64,000 nucleotides of DNA from Paraburkholderia phosphatilytica. Lineage in GTDB: Bacteria; Pseudomonadota; Gammaproteobacteria; Burkholderiales; Burkholderiaceae. The position numbers were made by a program, and so were the translations under genes. Location: positions 297,983 through 361,982 of the forward strand of contig NZ_QQOA01000004.1 of assembly GCF_003443895.1 (NCBI RefSeq). The letters run 5' to 3'. Below, one piece after another: positions 36,863-46,100 of this stretch (position 1 is its first letter; every line of letters starts with the position of its first letter). The notes under the pieces are model-generated. The model had not been told where the DNA came from. It searched no databases and saw only the letters and a program-made list of their open reading frames with translations.

Positions 36863-38116
36863 ATGATGAAGACCCGCGACGACGCTCTCGCGCTCGACCG
36901 TGACGATCCGCTCCGAGCACTGCGCGAGCAGTTCGCGCTGTCGCCCGACACGCTGTACCTGGACGGCAATTCGCTCGGCGTGCCGCCGAAGGCCGCCGCC
37001 GCCCGCGCGCAGCAGGTGATCGGCGCCGAATGGGGCGAAGGCCTGATCCGCAGCTGGAATACCGCCGGCTGGTTCGCGCTGCCGAAGCGCCTCGGCAACA
37101 AGCTCGCGTCGCTGATCGGTGCGGCCGAAGACGAAGTGGTGATCACCGACACGATCTCGGTGAACCTGTTCAAGGTGCTGTCCGCGGCGTTGCGCGTGCA
37201 GGCGGAGCGCGCGCCCGGGCGCCGCGTGATCGTATCGGAGCGCTCGAATTTCCCGAGCGACCTGTACATCGCGCAGGGGCTCATCGAGCAGCTCGACCGC
37301 GGCTACGAGCTGCGCCTCGTCGACGATCCGTCGGAGCTGCCGGCCGCGATCGATCAGGACGTGGCGGTCGCGATGATCACGCACGTGAACTACCGCACCG
37401 GCTACATGCACGACATGGCGGCGCTGACGCAGCACATTCATGCGACCGGCGCGCTCGCGCTGTGGGACCTCGCGCATTCGGCGGGCGCGGTGCCGGTCGA
37501 CCTGAACGGCGTCGACGCCGACTACGCGGTCGGCTGCACGTACAAGTATCTGAACGGCGGGCCGGGTTCGCCGGCGTTCGTGTGGGTGCCGAAGCATCAT
37601 CAGGGCACGTTCTCGCAGCCGCTGTCGGGCTGGTGGGGTCACCGCGCGCCGTTCGCGATGGAGCCGTCGTATCGTCCGGACGCTGGCATCGCGCGCTTTC
37701 TGTGCGGCACGCAGCCGATGGTGTCGATGGCGCTCGTCGAATGCGGGCTCGACGTGTTCCTGCAGACCGACATGCAGCAGGTGCGGCGCAAGTCGCTCGC
37801 GCTGACCGATCTGTTCATCGCGCTCGTCGAACAACGTTGCGCCGAATTTCCGCTCGAACTCGTGACGCCGCGCGAGCACGCGGAGCGCGGCTCGCACGTG
37901 AGCTTCGCGCATCCGCACGGCTACGAGGTGATGCAGGCGCTGATCGCGCGCGGCGTGATCGGCGACTATCGCGAGCCGCACGTGCTGCGCTTCGGCTTCA
38001 CGCCGCTCTACACGCGCTACGTCGATGTGTGGGACGCGGTCGAAACGCTGCGCGACGTGCTCGCGAGCGAGGTATGGCGCGCGCCCGAATTCGCGACGCG
38101 CGGCGCGGTGACCTGA
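36863..38116 (+). CDS. kynU: Kynureninase
   Basis: A 417-residue PLP enzyme that cleaves kynurenine to anthranilate and alanine. Asp202 ([10 protein letters not shown]) and the Schiff-base Lys228 ([16 protein letters not shown]) are visible. [13 protein letters not shown] near the start and [19 protein letters not shown] are family blocks. The ATG at 36863 starts the family-like N-terminus (ATGATGAAG, so 36866 is an alternative). It is the middle gene of the kyn operon, 10 bp before kynA. Confidence 0.97.
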   Translation: MMKTRDDALALDRDDPLRALREQFALSPDTLYLDGNSLGVPPKAAAARAQQVIGAEWGEGLIRSWNTAGWFALPKRLGNKLASLIGAAEDEVVITDTISVNLFKVLSAALRVQAERAPGRRVIVSERSNFPSDLYIAQGLIEQLDRGYELRLVDDPSELPAAIDQDVAVAMITHVNYRTGYMHDMAALTQHIHATGALALWDLAHSAGAVPVDLNGVDADYAVGCTYKYLNGGPGSPAFVWVPKHHQGTFSQPLSGWWGHRAPFAMEPSYRPDAGIARFLCGTQPMVSMALVECGLDVFLQTDMQQVRRKSLALTDLFIALVEQRCAEFPLELVTPREHAERGSHVSFAHPHGYEVMQALIARGVIGDYREPHVLRFGFTPLYTRYVDVWDAVETLRDVLASEVWRAPEFATRGAVT

Positions 38117-38126
38117 GGACACGCCG

Positions 38127-39062
38127 ATGACGAACCCCAACGCTTCCGGCTGCCCGTTCGGCCACGGCTCAGGCCAGCCGAACACGCAAACGACGCAGTC
38201 GCAGGACGCCGATCCTGCACAGCAAGGCGGCGATAAGAACGAAGCCGGCTGGCACGACGCGCAGCTCGATTTCTCGCAATCGATGAGCTATGGCGACTAT
38301 CTGTCGCTCGGCTCGATCCTGTCCGCGCAGCATCCGCTGTCGCCGGATCACAACGAGATGCTGTTCATCATCCAGCATCAGACGAGCGAGCTGTGGATGA
38401 AGCTCGCGCTATACGAGCTGCGTGCCGCGCTCGGCGCGGTGCATCGCGACGAACTGCCGCCCGCGTTCAAGATGCTCGCGCGCGTGTCGCGGATTCTCGA
38501 ACAGCTCGTGCAGGCGTGGAGCGTGCTCGCGACGATGACGCCGTCCGAATACACCGCGATGCGGCCGTATCTCGGCAGCTCGTCGGGATTCCAGTCGTAC
38601 CAGTACCGGCAGATCGAGTTCCTGCTCGGCAACAAGAACGAGCAGATGCTGAGGCCGCACGCGCATCGCGCCGACGTGTACGCCGAAGTGAAGGCGACGC
38701 TCGAAGCACCGTCGTTCTACGACGAAGTGATCCGGCTGCTTGCACGCCGCGGTTTTCCGATCGCGACGGACCGGCTCGATCGCGACTGGACCCAGCCGAC
38801 CGTGCACGACGCCAGCGTGGAAGCCGCGTGGCTCGAGGTGTACCGCAATCCGTCGCAGCATTGGGAGCTGTACGAGATGGCGGAAGAACTCGTCGATCTC
38901 GAAGATGCGTTCCGGCAATGGCGCTTCCGTCACGTGACGACGGTCGAACGCATCATCGGTTTCAAGCAGGGTACCGGCGGCACGAGCGGCGCGCCGTATC
39001 TGCGCAAGATGCTCGACGTCGTGCTGTTTCCGGAGTTGTGGCACGTGAGGACGGTGCTGTAG
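38127..39062 (+). CDS. kynA: Tryptophan 2,3-dioxygenase
   Basis: A 311-residue heme enzyme that opens tryptophan to N-formylkynurenine, the committed step of the pathway. [21 protein letters not shown] contains the active-site His near residue 76. [20 protein letters not shown] and [20 protein letters not shown] then [12 protein letters not shown] are diagnostic. The N-terminal 45 residues are polar and non-conserved in look. It is last in the kyn operon and convergent with the FGGY kinase gene. Confidence 0.97.
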   Translation: MTNPNASGCPFGHGSGQPNTQTTQSQDADPAQQGGDKNEAGWHDAQLDFSQSMSYGDYLSLGSILSAQHPLSPDHNEMLFIIQHQTSELWMKLALYELRAALGAVHRDELPPAFKMLARVSRILEQLVQAWSVLATMTPSEYTAMRPYLGSSSGFQSYQYRQIEFLLGNKNEQMLRPHAHRADVYAEVKATLEAPSFYDEVIRLLARRGFPIATDRLDRDWTQPTVHDASVEAAWLEVYRNPSQHWELYEMAEELVDLEDAFRQWRFRHVTTVERIIGFKQGTGGTSGAPYLRKMLDVVLFPELWHVRTVL

Positions 39063-39089
39063 GCAGCGTCCTCACTTCGCTAACTTCGC

Positions 39090-40631
39090 TTAAGACGCCA
39101 ACCTGTGCATGGCCGATTTCAACGCGGGATAGAGATCGGCGTAAACGGCAAAACGGTCTGCATAGAGCCGCTGACGTTCCACATCCGGACGCGCGCGCTC
39201 GACGAGCCGCACCCAGCCCTTCTGCGCGGTCTCGCGCGAAATCAGCCGCACGCCGTACGCCGCGAGCAACGCGGCGCCCATCGCCGCCTCCACATCCTGC
39301 TCGATCGTGAACACCGGGAAGCCGGCGACGTCCGCGATGATCTGCATCCACAGGTCCGAGTGCGCGGCGCCGCCCACCACCACGAGCCGCTCTTCGAGCG
39401 ACTGCGCGCCTTTGCGGCCGGCCACGATGTTGTGCTGGAGCGCGAACGACACGCCTTCCAGCACCGCGCGATACAGATGCGCGCGCGTATGGAACAGGTT
39501 CAGTCCGACGAACGCGCCGCTCGCTTTCGCGTCCCACACGGGGCTGCGCTCGCCCATCAGATACGGCAGGAACGTGACGCCGTCGCAACCGGCGGGAATC
39601 CCCGCAGCCTGTTCTTCCAGCAGCCGATGCGGGTCGCCATGCGGCGTGGCCTTCGCCGCTTCGGTTTCCTCGTGGCAGAACTGCTCGCGATACCACGTAA
39701 CCGACGCGCCCGCGGTGATCGCGCCGCCGAACACGTAGATGTCCTGCAGGCCGTTGAACACATGCGGCATGCTGACGAGCCCATGACGCGCATCGACGCT
39801 CTGGTTGATGTAGCCCCAGCACATGCTGGTGCCGATCATCGCGACATGCTGACCCGCGCGCGTCACGCCCGCCGCGAACGTGGCCATCGCCGCATCGACG
39901 CCGCCCGCGACGATCGGCGTGCCCGCCTCCAGACCCAGCGGCTCGCACCATTGCGCGAGCAGTCCGCCCACCACGTCCGACGACTCGACGAGCCGCTCCG
40001 GCATCATCGTCGCGGGAATGCCGAGCATGTCGAGCGCTTCGTCGGACCAGTCGCGGCGCGCGATGTCGTACACGCCGCCGATGTTGCACGCGGCGCTGTG
40101 ATCGACGGCGATCTCGCCCGTCAGCTGATGGATCACATACGCGTTCGGCGGCAGGAAGTAGCGCGTCTTCGCCCACACGTCGGGCTCGTGCCCGCGCAAC
40201 CACAGCATCTTCGTGTAGCCGTAGTAGCTGTCCACGCCGTTGCCGGTGATCGTGAAGAGCCGTTCGGTATCGACGTTCGCGCGCACCCAGTCGACTTCGG
40301 CGGTGGCGCGGCGGTCCATCCAGATCAGGCACGGATAGAGCGGCTGCATCTGCGCATCGACCGGAATGCCGGAGCCGCCGTACAGGCTGCTCACGCAGAC
40401 GGCCTTGATCGACGCGGCCGCGACACCCGCTTCACGCCCCTTCGTCACGCACGCGGCAATGCACTCGGTCACTGCCTTCAGCCACACCGACGGCCATTGC
40501 TCGGCCCACAGCGGTTTCGGCGTGTCAGGCTGATAACCCGCCGCGTGCTGCGCGACGATCGCGCCGTGCTGATCGACGAGCAGCGCCTTCGTGCTCTGCG
40601 TGCCGATGTCGACGCCGATGACGTAGTCCAT
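39090..40631 (-). CDS. FGGY-family carbohydrate kinase, divergent from dalD
   Basis: A 513-residue two-domain sugar kinase. The N-terminal phosphate loop is VIGVDIGTQSTKALLVD (about 4-20). IWMDRRATAEVDWVRAN follows, the likely catalytic Asp lies in VAGGVDAAMATFA, and VVVGGAAHSDLWMQIIADV is the C-terminal adenosine motif. It is clearly distinct from the xylulokinase at 42802. The substrate is probably a ketopentose or related sugar from polyol oxidation, but sequence alone does not say. GGAGA precedes the ATG at 40631. Confidence 0.88.
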   Translation of the reverse strand: MDYVIGVDIGTQSTKALLVDQHGAIVAQHAAGYQPDTPKPLWAEQWPSVWLKAVTECIAACVTKGREAGVAAASIKAVCVSSLYGGSGIPVDAQMQPLYPCLIWMDRRATAEVDWVRANVDTERLFTITGNGVDSYYGYTKMLWLRGHEPDVWAKTRYFLPPNAYVIHQLTGEIAVDHSAACNIGGVYDIARRDWSDEALDMLGIPATMMPERLVESSDVVGGLLAQWCEPLGLEAGTPIVAGGVDAAMATFAAGVTRAGQHVAMIGTSMCWGYINQSVDARHGLVSMPHVFNGLQDIYVFGGAITAGASVTWYREQFCHEETEAAKATPHGDPHRLLEEQAAGIPAGCDGVTFLPYLMGERSPVWDAKASGAFVGLNLFHTRAHLYRAVLEGVSFALQHNIVAGRKGAQSLEERLVVVGGAAHSDLWMQIIADVAGFPVFTIEQDVEAAMGAALLAAYGVRLISRETAQKGWVRLVERARPDVERQRLYADRFAVYADLYPALKSAMHRLAS

Positions 40632-40682
40632 GTTGTCTCCGTGATTGTGCTTCGCCGCCTGCATTTTGCCGGACGGAGTCTC

Positions 40683-40692
40683 GTGATATCAC
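40683..40692. promoter_or_regulatory. GTGATATCAC palindrome near the FGGY kinase start
   Basis: A perfect 10-bp palindrome lies 51 bp upstream of the kinase ATG, in a position suited to an operator. Confidence 0.35.
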
Positions 40693-40929
40693 ACCTCGAT
40701 GGAATCGTCGCGGCCACTGCGATCGACCTTGGCACCGCCCGGGTTCGATTTGTAGAGTGAAGAGGCGTTGCCGATGTACACGACGCTTCGGGCCCCGCAG
40801 AACGATGCCCGGCTTGATGCGATGCAGCACGTCGAACGAGGCCGCACGCCGTGTCCCGTGAGGCGCGCGAAAGCCTTTCACAGCAGGGCGTCTTGCGGCG
40901 CTGCGCGATGAAAAGCGACGCGCTTTGCC

Positions 40930-40958
40930 TTGACTTTCATTGAAGCGAATACGATCAT
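40930..40958 (+). promoter_or_regulatory. dalD promoter, matching the smoS promoter
   Basis: TTGACT (40930-40935), 17 bp, GATCAT (40953-40958). The smo operon promoter has TTGACA, 17 bp and the same GATCAT. In both, GATCATTCG is followed at the same spacing by CAC and AGAGCAA. Confidence 0.7.
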
Positions 40959-40970
40959 TCGTTCACGTAT

Positions 40971-40984
40971 AGAGCAAATGCTCT
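40971..40984. promoter_or_regulatory. Operator-like dyad downstream of the dalD -10
   Basis: AGAGCA-AA-TGCTCT is a perfect 14-bp dyad around +6 to +19. The smo leader has TGAGCG-AA-CGCTCA (53406-53419) with the same GAGC-N4-GCTC frame. A SorC-type regulator is the likely ligand. Confidence 0.55.
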
Positions 40985-41000
40985 CATCGGCAGTAACAGA

Positions 41001-41150
41001 ACAATTTGCATGGGCTGGAGCGTGCTTGCGCGCTAACTCCAGCTCAACAGCAAAACAACTTGTATGGGACGGCAGTAGCTAAAGCGCTCACGACCATCCA
41101 CTGCAATCACTTGCATGGGACCAGAGTAAGCGCTGAAGCGCTAACTCTGG
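41001..41150 (+). repeat. Three hairpin-forming repeats in the dalD leader
   Basis: A core TTGYATGGG recurs at 41006, 41060 and 41111 (54- and 51-bp steps). Each unit continues into a GC-rich inverted repeat. The third is the best: CCAGAGT-A-AGCGCT-GA-AGCGCT-A-ACTCTGG (41121-41150). The first has CTGGAG (41015-41020) with CTCCAG (41037-41042). The second is degenerate. The array ends 8 nt before the dalD Shine-Dalgarno. Confidence 0.75.
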
Positions 41151-41168
41151 CCGACACAGGAGACGCAC

Positions 41169-42572
41169 ATGAATAGCGGGCAACGCAGCGACACGAACGT
41201 GATCCTGCATATCGGCGCCGGTTCGTTTCATCGCGCACATCAGGCCTGGTACCTGCACCGGCTGAACGAAGCCACGCAGCCGGGCGAACCCCACTGGTCC
41301 CTCACCGTCGGCAACATCCGCAGCGACATGAACGCGGTGATGGAAGCGCTCGCGTCGCAAGGCGGCACCTATACGCTCGAAACCGTCACGCCGCACGGCG
41401 AACGCGCGTACGAAACGGTGCGCTCGATCGACCGCGTGCTGCCCTGGACCCCGGAGCTGACGGCGCTGATCGAAGCGGGCTCGGACCCGGCGTGCAAGAT
41501 CATCGCGTTCACCGTCACCGAAGGCGGCTACTACCTCGACGAGCACGATCGTCTCGATCTCAACAATCCCGATCTGGCGTCCGATCTGAACGGCGGAAGC
41601 TCGACGATCTACGGCGCACTCGCAGCCATCCTCGAAGCGCGGATGCGCGCGAACGCCGGCCCGGTCACGATGCAGACGTGCGACAACCTGCGCAGCAACG
41701 GCGAGCGCTTTCATCGCGGCATGATCGAATTTCTCGAGCGTCGCGGCGCAACCGAACTGCGCGCGTGGTTCGACGCGAACACGACGAGCCCGTGCTCGAT
41801 GGTCGATCGCATCACGCCGCGCCCCACGCCCGACGTGCGCGAGCGCGTGAAAGCCGCGACCGGCGTCGACGACAAGGCGCCCGTGATGGGCGAGGCCTTC
41901 ATCCAGTGGGTGATCGAAGATCATTTCGCGGCCGGACGCCCCGCATGGGAGCGCGTCGGCGCGGAACTGGTCGACTCGGTGCTGCCGTACGAGGAAGCGA
42001 AAATCCGCATCCTGAACGCCACGCATAGCTGCATCGCGTGGGCGGGGACGCTCGTCGGCCTGTCGTACATCCACGAAGGCACGCTCGATGCCGACATCCG
42101 CCAGTTCGCGTACGACTACGTGACGCAGGACGTGATTCCGTGCCTCACGCCGAGCCCGCTCGATCTCGCGAAGTACCGCGACGTCGTGCTCGACCGCTTC
42201 GGCAATCCGCACATCCAGGACACCAACCAGCGCGTCGCCGCAGACGGCTTCTCGAAGCTGCCGGGCTTCATCGCGCCGACGCTGTCCGAGTGCTTCGCGC
42301 GCGGCGTCGAGCCCGCGGCCACCGCGATGCTGCCTGCGCTGTTCTTCCGCTTCCTCGACCGCTGGCGGCAGGGCAGGCTGCCGTACGCGTATCAGGACGG
42401 TGTGATGGACGAGAAGGTTGCGCGCGGCTTCTTCGCGGCCGCCGATCCGGTCAAGGCATTCGCCGCCGACAAGCTGCTGTGGGGCAGCATGGCCGGCGCC
42501 GACCAGCTCGAGAACGCGATGCGCGCTGCGCTCGGGCGGGTGGACGCGTGGCTCGTGAAGCGCGGCGCGTAA
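41169..42572 (+). CDS. dalD: D-arabinitol 4-dehydrogenase
   Basis: A 467-residue member of the long-chain mannitol dehydrogenase family that oxidises D-arabinitol to D-xylulose with NAD. The start ILHIGAGSFHRAHQAWYLHRL, then AFTVTEGGYYL, TCDNLRSNGERFH and NTTSPCSMVDRITPRPTPD, follows Klebsiella DalD more closely than mannitol 2-dehydrogenase. The catalytic residues are probably Lys278, Asn283 and His286 (KIRILNATHS). Expression starts about 200 nt upstream, through the hairpin array. It has its own terminator. Mannitol could be a side substrate. Confidence 0.9.
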   Translation: MNSGQRSDTNVILHIGAGSFHRAHQAWYLHRLNEATQPGEPHWSLTVGNIRSDMNAVMEALASQGGTYTLETVTPHGERAYETVRSIDRVLPWTPELTALIEAGSDPACKIIAFTVTEGGYYLDEHDRLDLNNPDLASDLNGGSSTIYGALAAILEARMRANAGPVTMQTCDNLRSNGERFHRGMIEFLERRGATELRAWFDANTTSPCSMVDRITPRPTPDVRERVKAATGVDDKAPVMGEAFIQWVIEDHFAAGRPAWERVGAELVDSVLPYEEAKIRILNATHSCIAWAGTLVGLSYIHEGTLDADIRQFAYDYVTQDVIPCLTPSPLDLAKYRDVVLDRFGNPHIQDTNQRVAADGFSKLPGFIAPTLSECFARGVEPAATAMLPALFFRFLDRWRQGRLPYAYQDGVMDEKVARGFFAAADPVKAFAADKLLWGSMAGADQLENAMRAALGRVDAWLVKRGA

Positions 42573-42611
42573 GGCTTCGCACGCACGTTCCGTTCACCCT
42601 GCTGCATCGCC

Positions 42612-42648
42612 CGATGCCGCGTATCGCGTGATACGCGGCATCATCGTT
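42612..42648 (+). terminator. dalD terminator
   Basis: A perfect 13-bp stem, GATGCCGCGTATC with GATACGCGGCATC (42612-42624, 42629-42641), and GCGT loop, followed by ATCGTTTT. Confidence 0.8.
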
Positions 42649-42801
42649 TTGCGACCGGCATGCGTGCGCGCTATGGCATGCTGGCGATCCTGGCATCCAG
42701 GCGCGGACCGCGGGCATATGACGCTCAGGTCTAACGCCCATGGTCATCCGCGCCGCGCGCGGCTAAAGTAGCGCATCCCATCCACTAAGGTTCTGGCGTC
42801 C

Positions 42802-44283
42802 ATGTATCTCGGCATCGACCTCGGCACGTCCGAAGTGAAAGTCCTGCTGCTCGCGCCGGATGGCCGCGTGATCGGCACGGCGGGCTCGCCGTTTACGGTG
42901 TCGCGCCCGCATCAGCGCTGGGCCGAGCAGAACCCGGCCGACTGGTGGAATGGCACGCGCGTCGCGCTGTCCGCGCTGCGCGCGAAGTATCCCGAGGAAT
43001 TCGCGCGGATCCGCGGCATCGGCCTGTCGGGCCAGATGCACGGCGCGGTGCTGCTCGATGCCGAAGACCGCGTGCTGCGCCCCGCGATCCTGTGGAACGA
43101 CATGCGCAGCGTAGAGGAGTGCGACGAACTGACCGGGCGCGCGCCCGAGCTGCACGCGGTGGCCGGCAATCTCGCGATGCCGGGCTTCACCGCGCCAAAG
43201 CTCCTGTGGGTCGCGCGTCACGAACCTGAGATTTTCCGCCGCACCGCATGCGTGCTGCTGCCGAAAGATTATCTGCGCCTGCAACTGACCGGCGACAAGG
43301 TCTCCGATCCGTCCGACGCCGCGGGCACGCTGTGGCTCGACGTCGCGAAACGCGACTGGTCCGACGCGCTCCTCGCCGCGTGCGACATGCGCCGCGAGCA
43401 GATGCCGCGGCTCGCGGAAGGCAGCGCGCCGTCCGGCATGCTGCGCCCGGAGCTCGCACAGGAATTGGGTCTGCGCGAGCCGGTCGTGGTCGCGGCGGGC
43501 GGCGGCGACAACGCGACGAGCGCGATCGGCATCGGCGCGACGCAACCGGGCGATGGCTTCGTGTCGCTCGGCACGTCGGGCGTGCTGTGCGTGGTCGGCG
43601 ACCGCTTCCGGCCGAATCCGGCTTCCGCCGTGCACGCGTTCTGCCACGCGATTCCGGACCGCTGGCATCAGATGAGCGTCGTGCTGTCCGCGGCGAGCTG
43701 TCTGCGCTGGGTCTGCAAGCTCACGTCGACCGACGAGCCGACGCTGCTCGCCGAAATCGAAGCATTGCCCGCCGATGCGCCCGCGAACGCGCCGCTCTTC
43801 CTGCCGTATCTGTCCGGCGAACGCACGCCGCACAACGATCCGTTCGCACAGGGCGTGTTCTTCGGCATGACGCACGCAACGGACCGCGCGCTGCTCGGCT
43901 ACGCGGTGCTCGAAGGCGTGACGCTCGCGCTCACCGACGGCCTCGACGCGCTGCGCGCAGCGGGCACCGAAACCGGCGCGCTGTCGCTGCTCGGCGGCGG
44001 CGCGCGCAGCACGTACTGGGCGCAGCTGCTCGCCGATGCGCTCAACACCGCCACGCGCAAGCACGGCGGCGGCGAAACCGGCGCGGCGCTCGGCGCGGCT
44101 CGGCTCGGCTGGCTCGCGGCAGGCGGCAAGCCGGACGAGGTGCTGACGAAGCCGCCGGTGCAGGCCGAATTCACGCCGAACGCGGCGCGCCATGCGGCGC
44201 TGCGCGAACGGCTCGACAGTTACCGCGCGCTGTACCGACACGTACGGCCGCTTTTCGACCCGTCACGCAAACGGCTCGTGTGA
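42802..44283 (+). CDS. xylB: Xylulokinase
   Basis: A 493-residue FGGY kinase that phosphorylates D-xylulose, the product of DalD and of xylitol/arabinitol oxidation, feeding the pentose phosphate pathway. MYLGIDLGTSEVKVLLLAPDG opens the N-domain. GLSGQMHGAVLLDAEDRVLRPAILWND is the xylulose-binding signature, the catalytic Asp is in GGGDNATSAIGIG, and LLGGGARSTYWAQLLADAL binds adenosine. It lies between dalD and the regulator gene, on the same strand, and is 67 bp before the latter. Confidence 0.95.
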   Translation: MYLGIDLGTSEVKVLLLAPDGRVIGTAGSPFTVSRPHQRWAEQNPADWWNGTRVALSALRAKYPEEFARIRGIGLSGQMHGAVLLDAEDRVLRPAILWNDMRSVEECDELTGRAPELHAVAGNLAMPGFTAPKLLWVARHEPEIFRRTACVLLPKDYLRLQLTGDKVSDPSDAAGTLWLDVAKRDWSDALLAACDMRREQMPRLAEGSAPSGMLRPELAQELGLREPVVVAAGGGDNATSAIGIGATQPGDGFVSLGTSGVLCVVGDRFRPNPASAVHAFCHAIPDRWHQMSVVLSAASCLRWVCKLTSTDEPTLLAEIEALPADAPANAPLFLPYLSGERTPHNDPFAQGVFFGMTHATDRALLGYAVLEGVTLALTDGLDALRAAGTETGALSLLGGGARSTYWAQLLADALNTATRKHGGGETGAALGAARLGWLAAGGKPDEVLTKPPVQAEFTPNAARHAALRERLDSYRALYRHVRPLFDPSRKRLV

Positions 44284-44350
44284 AACCGTCTGCGCCCGGG
44301 AACATGCCGGTGCGCGTCGTCATCCACGCCGTCACGGAGACCCTTTCATC

Positions 44351-45298
44351 GTGCCCAGGTCAACCGAAAAACTCGATCTCGCCACCCGCGCCGCGTGGCT
44401 CTACTACGTCGCCGGCAATACCCAGAACGAGATCGCCGAGAAGCTCCAGGTGTCGCGGCCGGTCGCGCAGCGGCTCGTCGCGTTCGCGGTGGAAAAGAAC
44501 CTGATCCGCGTGCGCGTCGATCATCGGCTCGCCGATTGTCTGTCGCTCGCCGAGCAGCTGTCGCGTCGCTATGACCTCACGATGTGCGAGGTCGTGCCGG
44601 TGGACGGCGACAGCGCCGACGAGATCGACCGCAAGCTCGCGGTGGCGGGCGCGCAGGTGATGGAGCGCTACCTCGCCGACGAGAAACCGATGGTCGTCGC
44701 GGTCAGCAGCGGGCGCACGCTGAAGGCCGTCGTCGATCAGGTCGGCCAGCTCGACCGGCCGCAGCACCGGCTGGTGTCGATGGTCGGCGCGATCGCGCAG
44801 GACGGCTCGTCGAACCGCTACGACGTCGCGATGCATCTGTCCGAGAAGACCGGCGGCAAGCACTTCCTGCTGCCCGCGCCGTTGATGGCCGACAACGAGA
44901 ACGAACGCGCGCAATGGTGCAATCACCGGCTGTACCGGATCGTCGAATCGCTGTCGAAGGAAGCGGATGTCGCGTTCGTCGGCATCGGCAATATCGGGCC
45001 GAACTGTCCGCTGCACGAAGACGGCTTCATCACGTCGGCCGAGGTGAAGGAGCTGATGCAGAAAGGCGCGGTCGCGGAAATGCTCGGGCTGCCGATGGAC
45101 GCGTCCGGTGCGAGCGTAAATTCGCCAACCGGCCGGCGTGTGACGAGCCTGCATCTCGATTCGCCGCCGAAACGGCCGACCATCGGCTTCGCCGGTGGCG
45201 AGCGCAAACGCGCATCGGTGATTGCGGCGCTGAAGGGCGGCTGGCTGTCGGGGCTCGTGACCGATGAGCTGTGCGCGCGGGCGGCATTGACGGCGTGA
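44351..45298 (+). CDS. SorC-family sugar-binding transcriptional regulator
   Basis: A 315-residue SorC/DeoR-superfamily regulator. The N-terminal HTH (about 22-48) reads GNTQNEIAEKLQVSRPVAQ. The C-terminal domain (about 60-310) resembles phosphosugar isomerases, with VVAVSSGRTLKAVVDQV, ADVAFVGIGNIGPNCPL and the terminal GGWLSGLVTDELCARAAL. Such proteins sense sugar phosphates. It begins with GTG at 44351 after GGAGA and lies directly behind xylB. It is the obvious candidate to bind the shared dalD and smoS promoter elements. Confidence 0.93.
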   Translation: MPRSTEKLDLATRAAWLYYVAGNTQNEIAEKLQVSRPVAQRLVAFAVEKNLIRVRVDHRLADCLSLAEQLSRRYDLTMCEVVPVDGDSADEIDRKLAVAGAQVMERYLADEKPMVVAVSSGRTLKAVVDQVGQLDRPQHRLVSMVGAIAQDGSSNRYDVAMHLSEKTGGKHFLLPAPLMADNENERAQWCNHRLYRIVESLSKEADVAFVGIGNIGPNCPLHEDGFITSAEVKELMQKGAVAEMLGLPMDASGASVNSPTGRRVTSLHLDSPPKRPTIGFAGGERKRASVIAALKGGWLSGLVTDELCARAALTA

Positions 45299-45342
45299 GG
45301 TTGGCGGCGCAAGTTTGCTTCGCGTGCTGAGCGCTCTCTCGC

Positions 45343-45981
45343 TCACCACAACCCGCGAATCGCGGCGATCCCCTGCGCGCCCGCCGTGCGCGCGAACGGC
45401 AGATGTTCGGGCCGCATCCCGCCGAGCGCATAGACCGGCACGCGCGCCTGCTGCACCCATTCCGTGAAACGCGGCCAGCCGAGCGGTTCGGCATCGGGGT
45501 GCGTCTGCGTCCGCAGCACGGGCGACAACGTGACGAAGTCGACGCCGAGTTGCGCCGCGCGTTCGAGCTGCTGCACATCGTGGCACGCGGCCGAAATCAG
45601 CTTGCGCGTGGACTTCACGAGTTCGAGTTCCTGCGCCGACAGCGACATCAGGCGCCGGCTGTTCAGATGGATGCCGTCCGCGCTCACCGGCTTCGTCAGG
45701 TCGAACGCTTCGGGCGGACCGTTCGCGATCAGCGTCGCGCCGCGTGCATGGCAGATTCGCAGCGCGTCGCGCGACAGCGCGGTCCATGCGTCCGGCGTCA
45801 GCGTCTTCGCGCGCAACTGCACGAGCGTGATGCCCGCCGATAACGCGGTGTCGAGCCGCGCGAGGAACGCGTCGAACCTGGCGCTGGCATCGGTCGCTGT
45901 CGCATCGGTCGCTGTCGCATCGGCCTCCGCCGACGGATCGGGCGTGATCAGGTAGCGGTCGGGCAGCGCGGAAGCGGACAT
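45343..45981 (-). CDS. ThiE/TenI-like thiamine phosphate synthase family protein
   Basis: A 212-residue TIM barrel of the ThiE/TenI family. Landmarks are RYLITPDP, GITLVQLRAKTLTP, ANGPPEAF, ADGIHLNSRRLM, GVDFVTLSPVLRTQTHPDAEPLGW and VYALGGM. The extended Ala/Thr/Asp segment near 20-35 is encoded by a 15-bp tandem repeat. Similar domains occur fused to MutT in some gammaproteobacteria. With no other thiamine gene nearby, TenI-like or ThiE activity cannot be separated. It interrupts the polyol locus on the opposite strand to its regulator. Confidence 0.82.
   Translation of the reverse strand: MSASALPDRYLITPDPSAEADATATDATATDASARFDAFLARLDTALSAGITLVQLRAKTLTPDAWTALSRDALRICHARGATLIANGPPEAFDLTKPVSADGIHLNSRRLMSLSAQELELVKSTRKLISAACHDVQQLERAAQLGVDFVTLSPVLRTQTHPDAEPLGWPRFTEWVQQARVPVYALGGMRPEHLPFARTAGAQGIAAIRGLW
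45887..45923. repeat. 15-bp in-frame tandem repeat inside the ThiE-like gene
   Basis: GCATCGGTCGCTGTC occurs at 45887 and 45902, with a third partial copy to 45923. It encodes Ala-Thr-Asp-rich linker residues, and copy changes would keep the frame. Confidence 0.8.
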
Positions 45982-46100
45982 GATCGGCACCTGCGGCGAA
46001 GTTCGGCGAGGCTTCGATGATAACCGCCGGGCGCGCGGTCCGGTCTCACCGGATAGAATGACCGTCTGGCCCGCTAAGGGCGTTCCTGATTGGTGCCGCC

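Larger units (their letters stand above)
40632..41168. other. 537-bp divergent control region of the FGGY kinase and dalD
   Basis: There is no gene here. It contains a perfect GTGATATCAC palindrome 52 nt upstream of the kinase ATG (40683-40692), the dalD promoter (40930-40958), a 14-bp dyad (40971-40984) and three hairpin repeats (41001-41150). The stretch 40700-40920 shows nothing recognisable. Confidence 0.7.

Noticed and set aside
41001..41150. CRISPR array
   Set aside because: The units differ in sequence, the spacing is filled by decayed repeat and not by unique spacers, and no cas gene is present.
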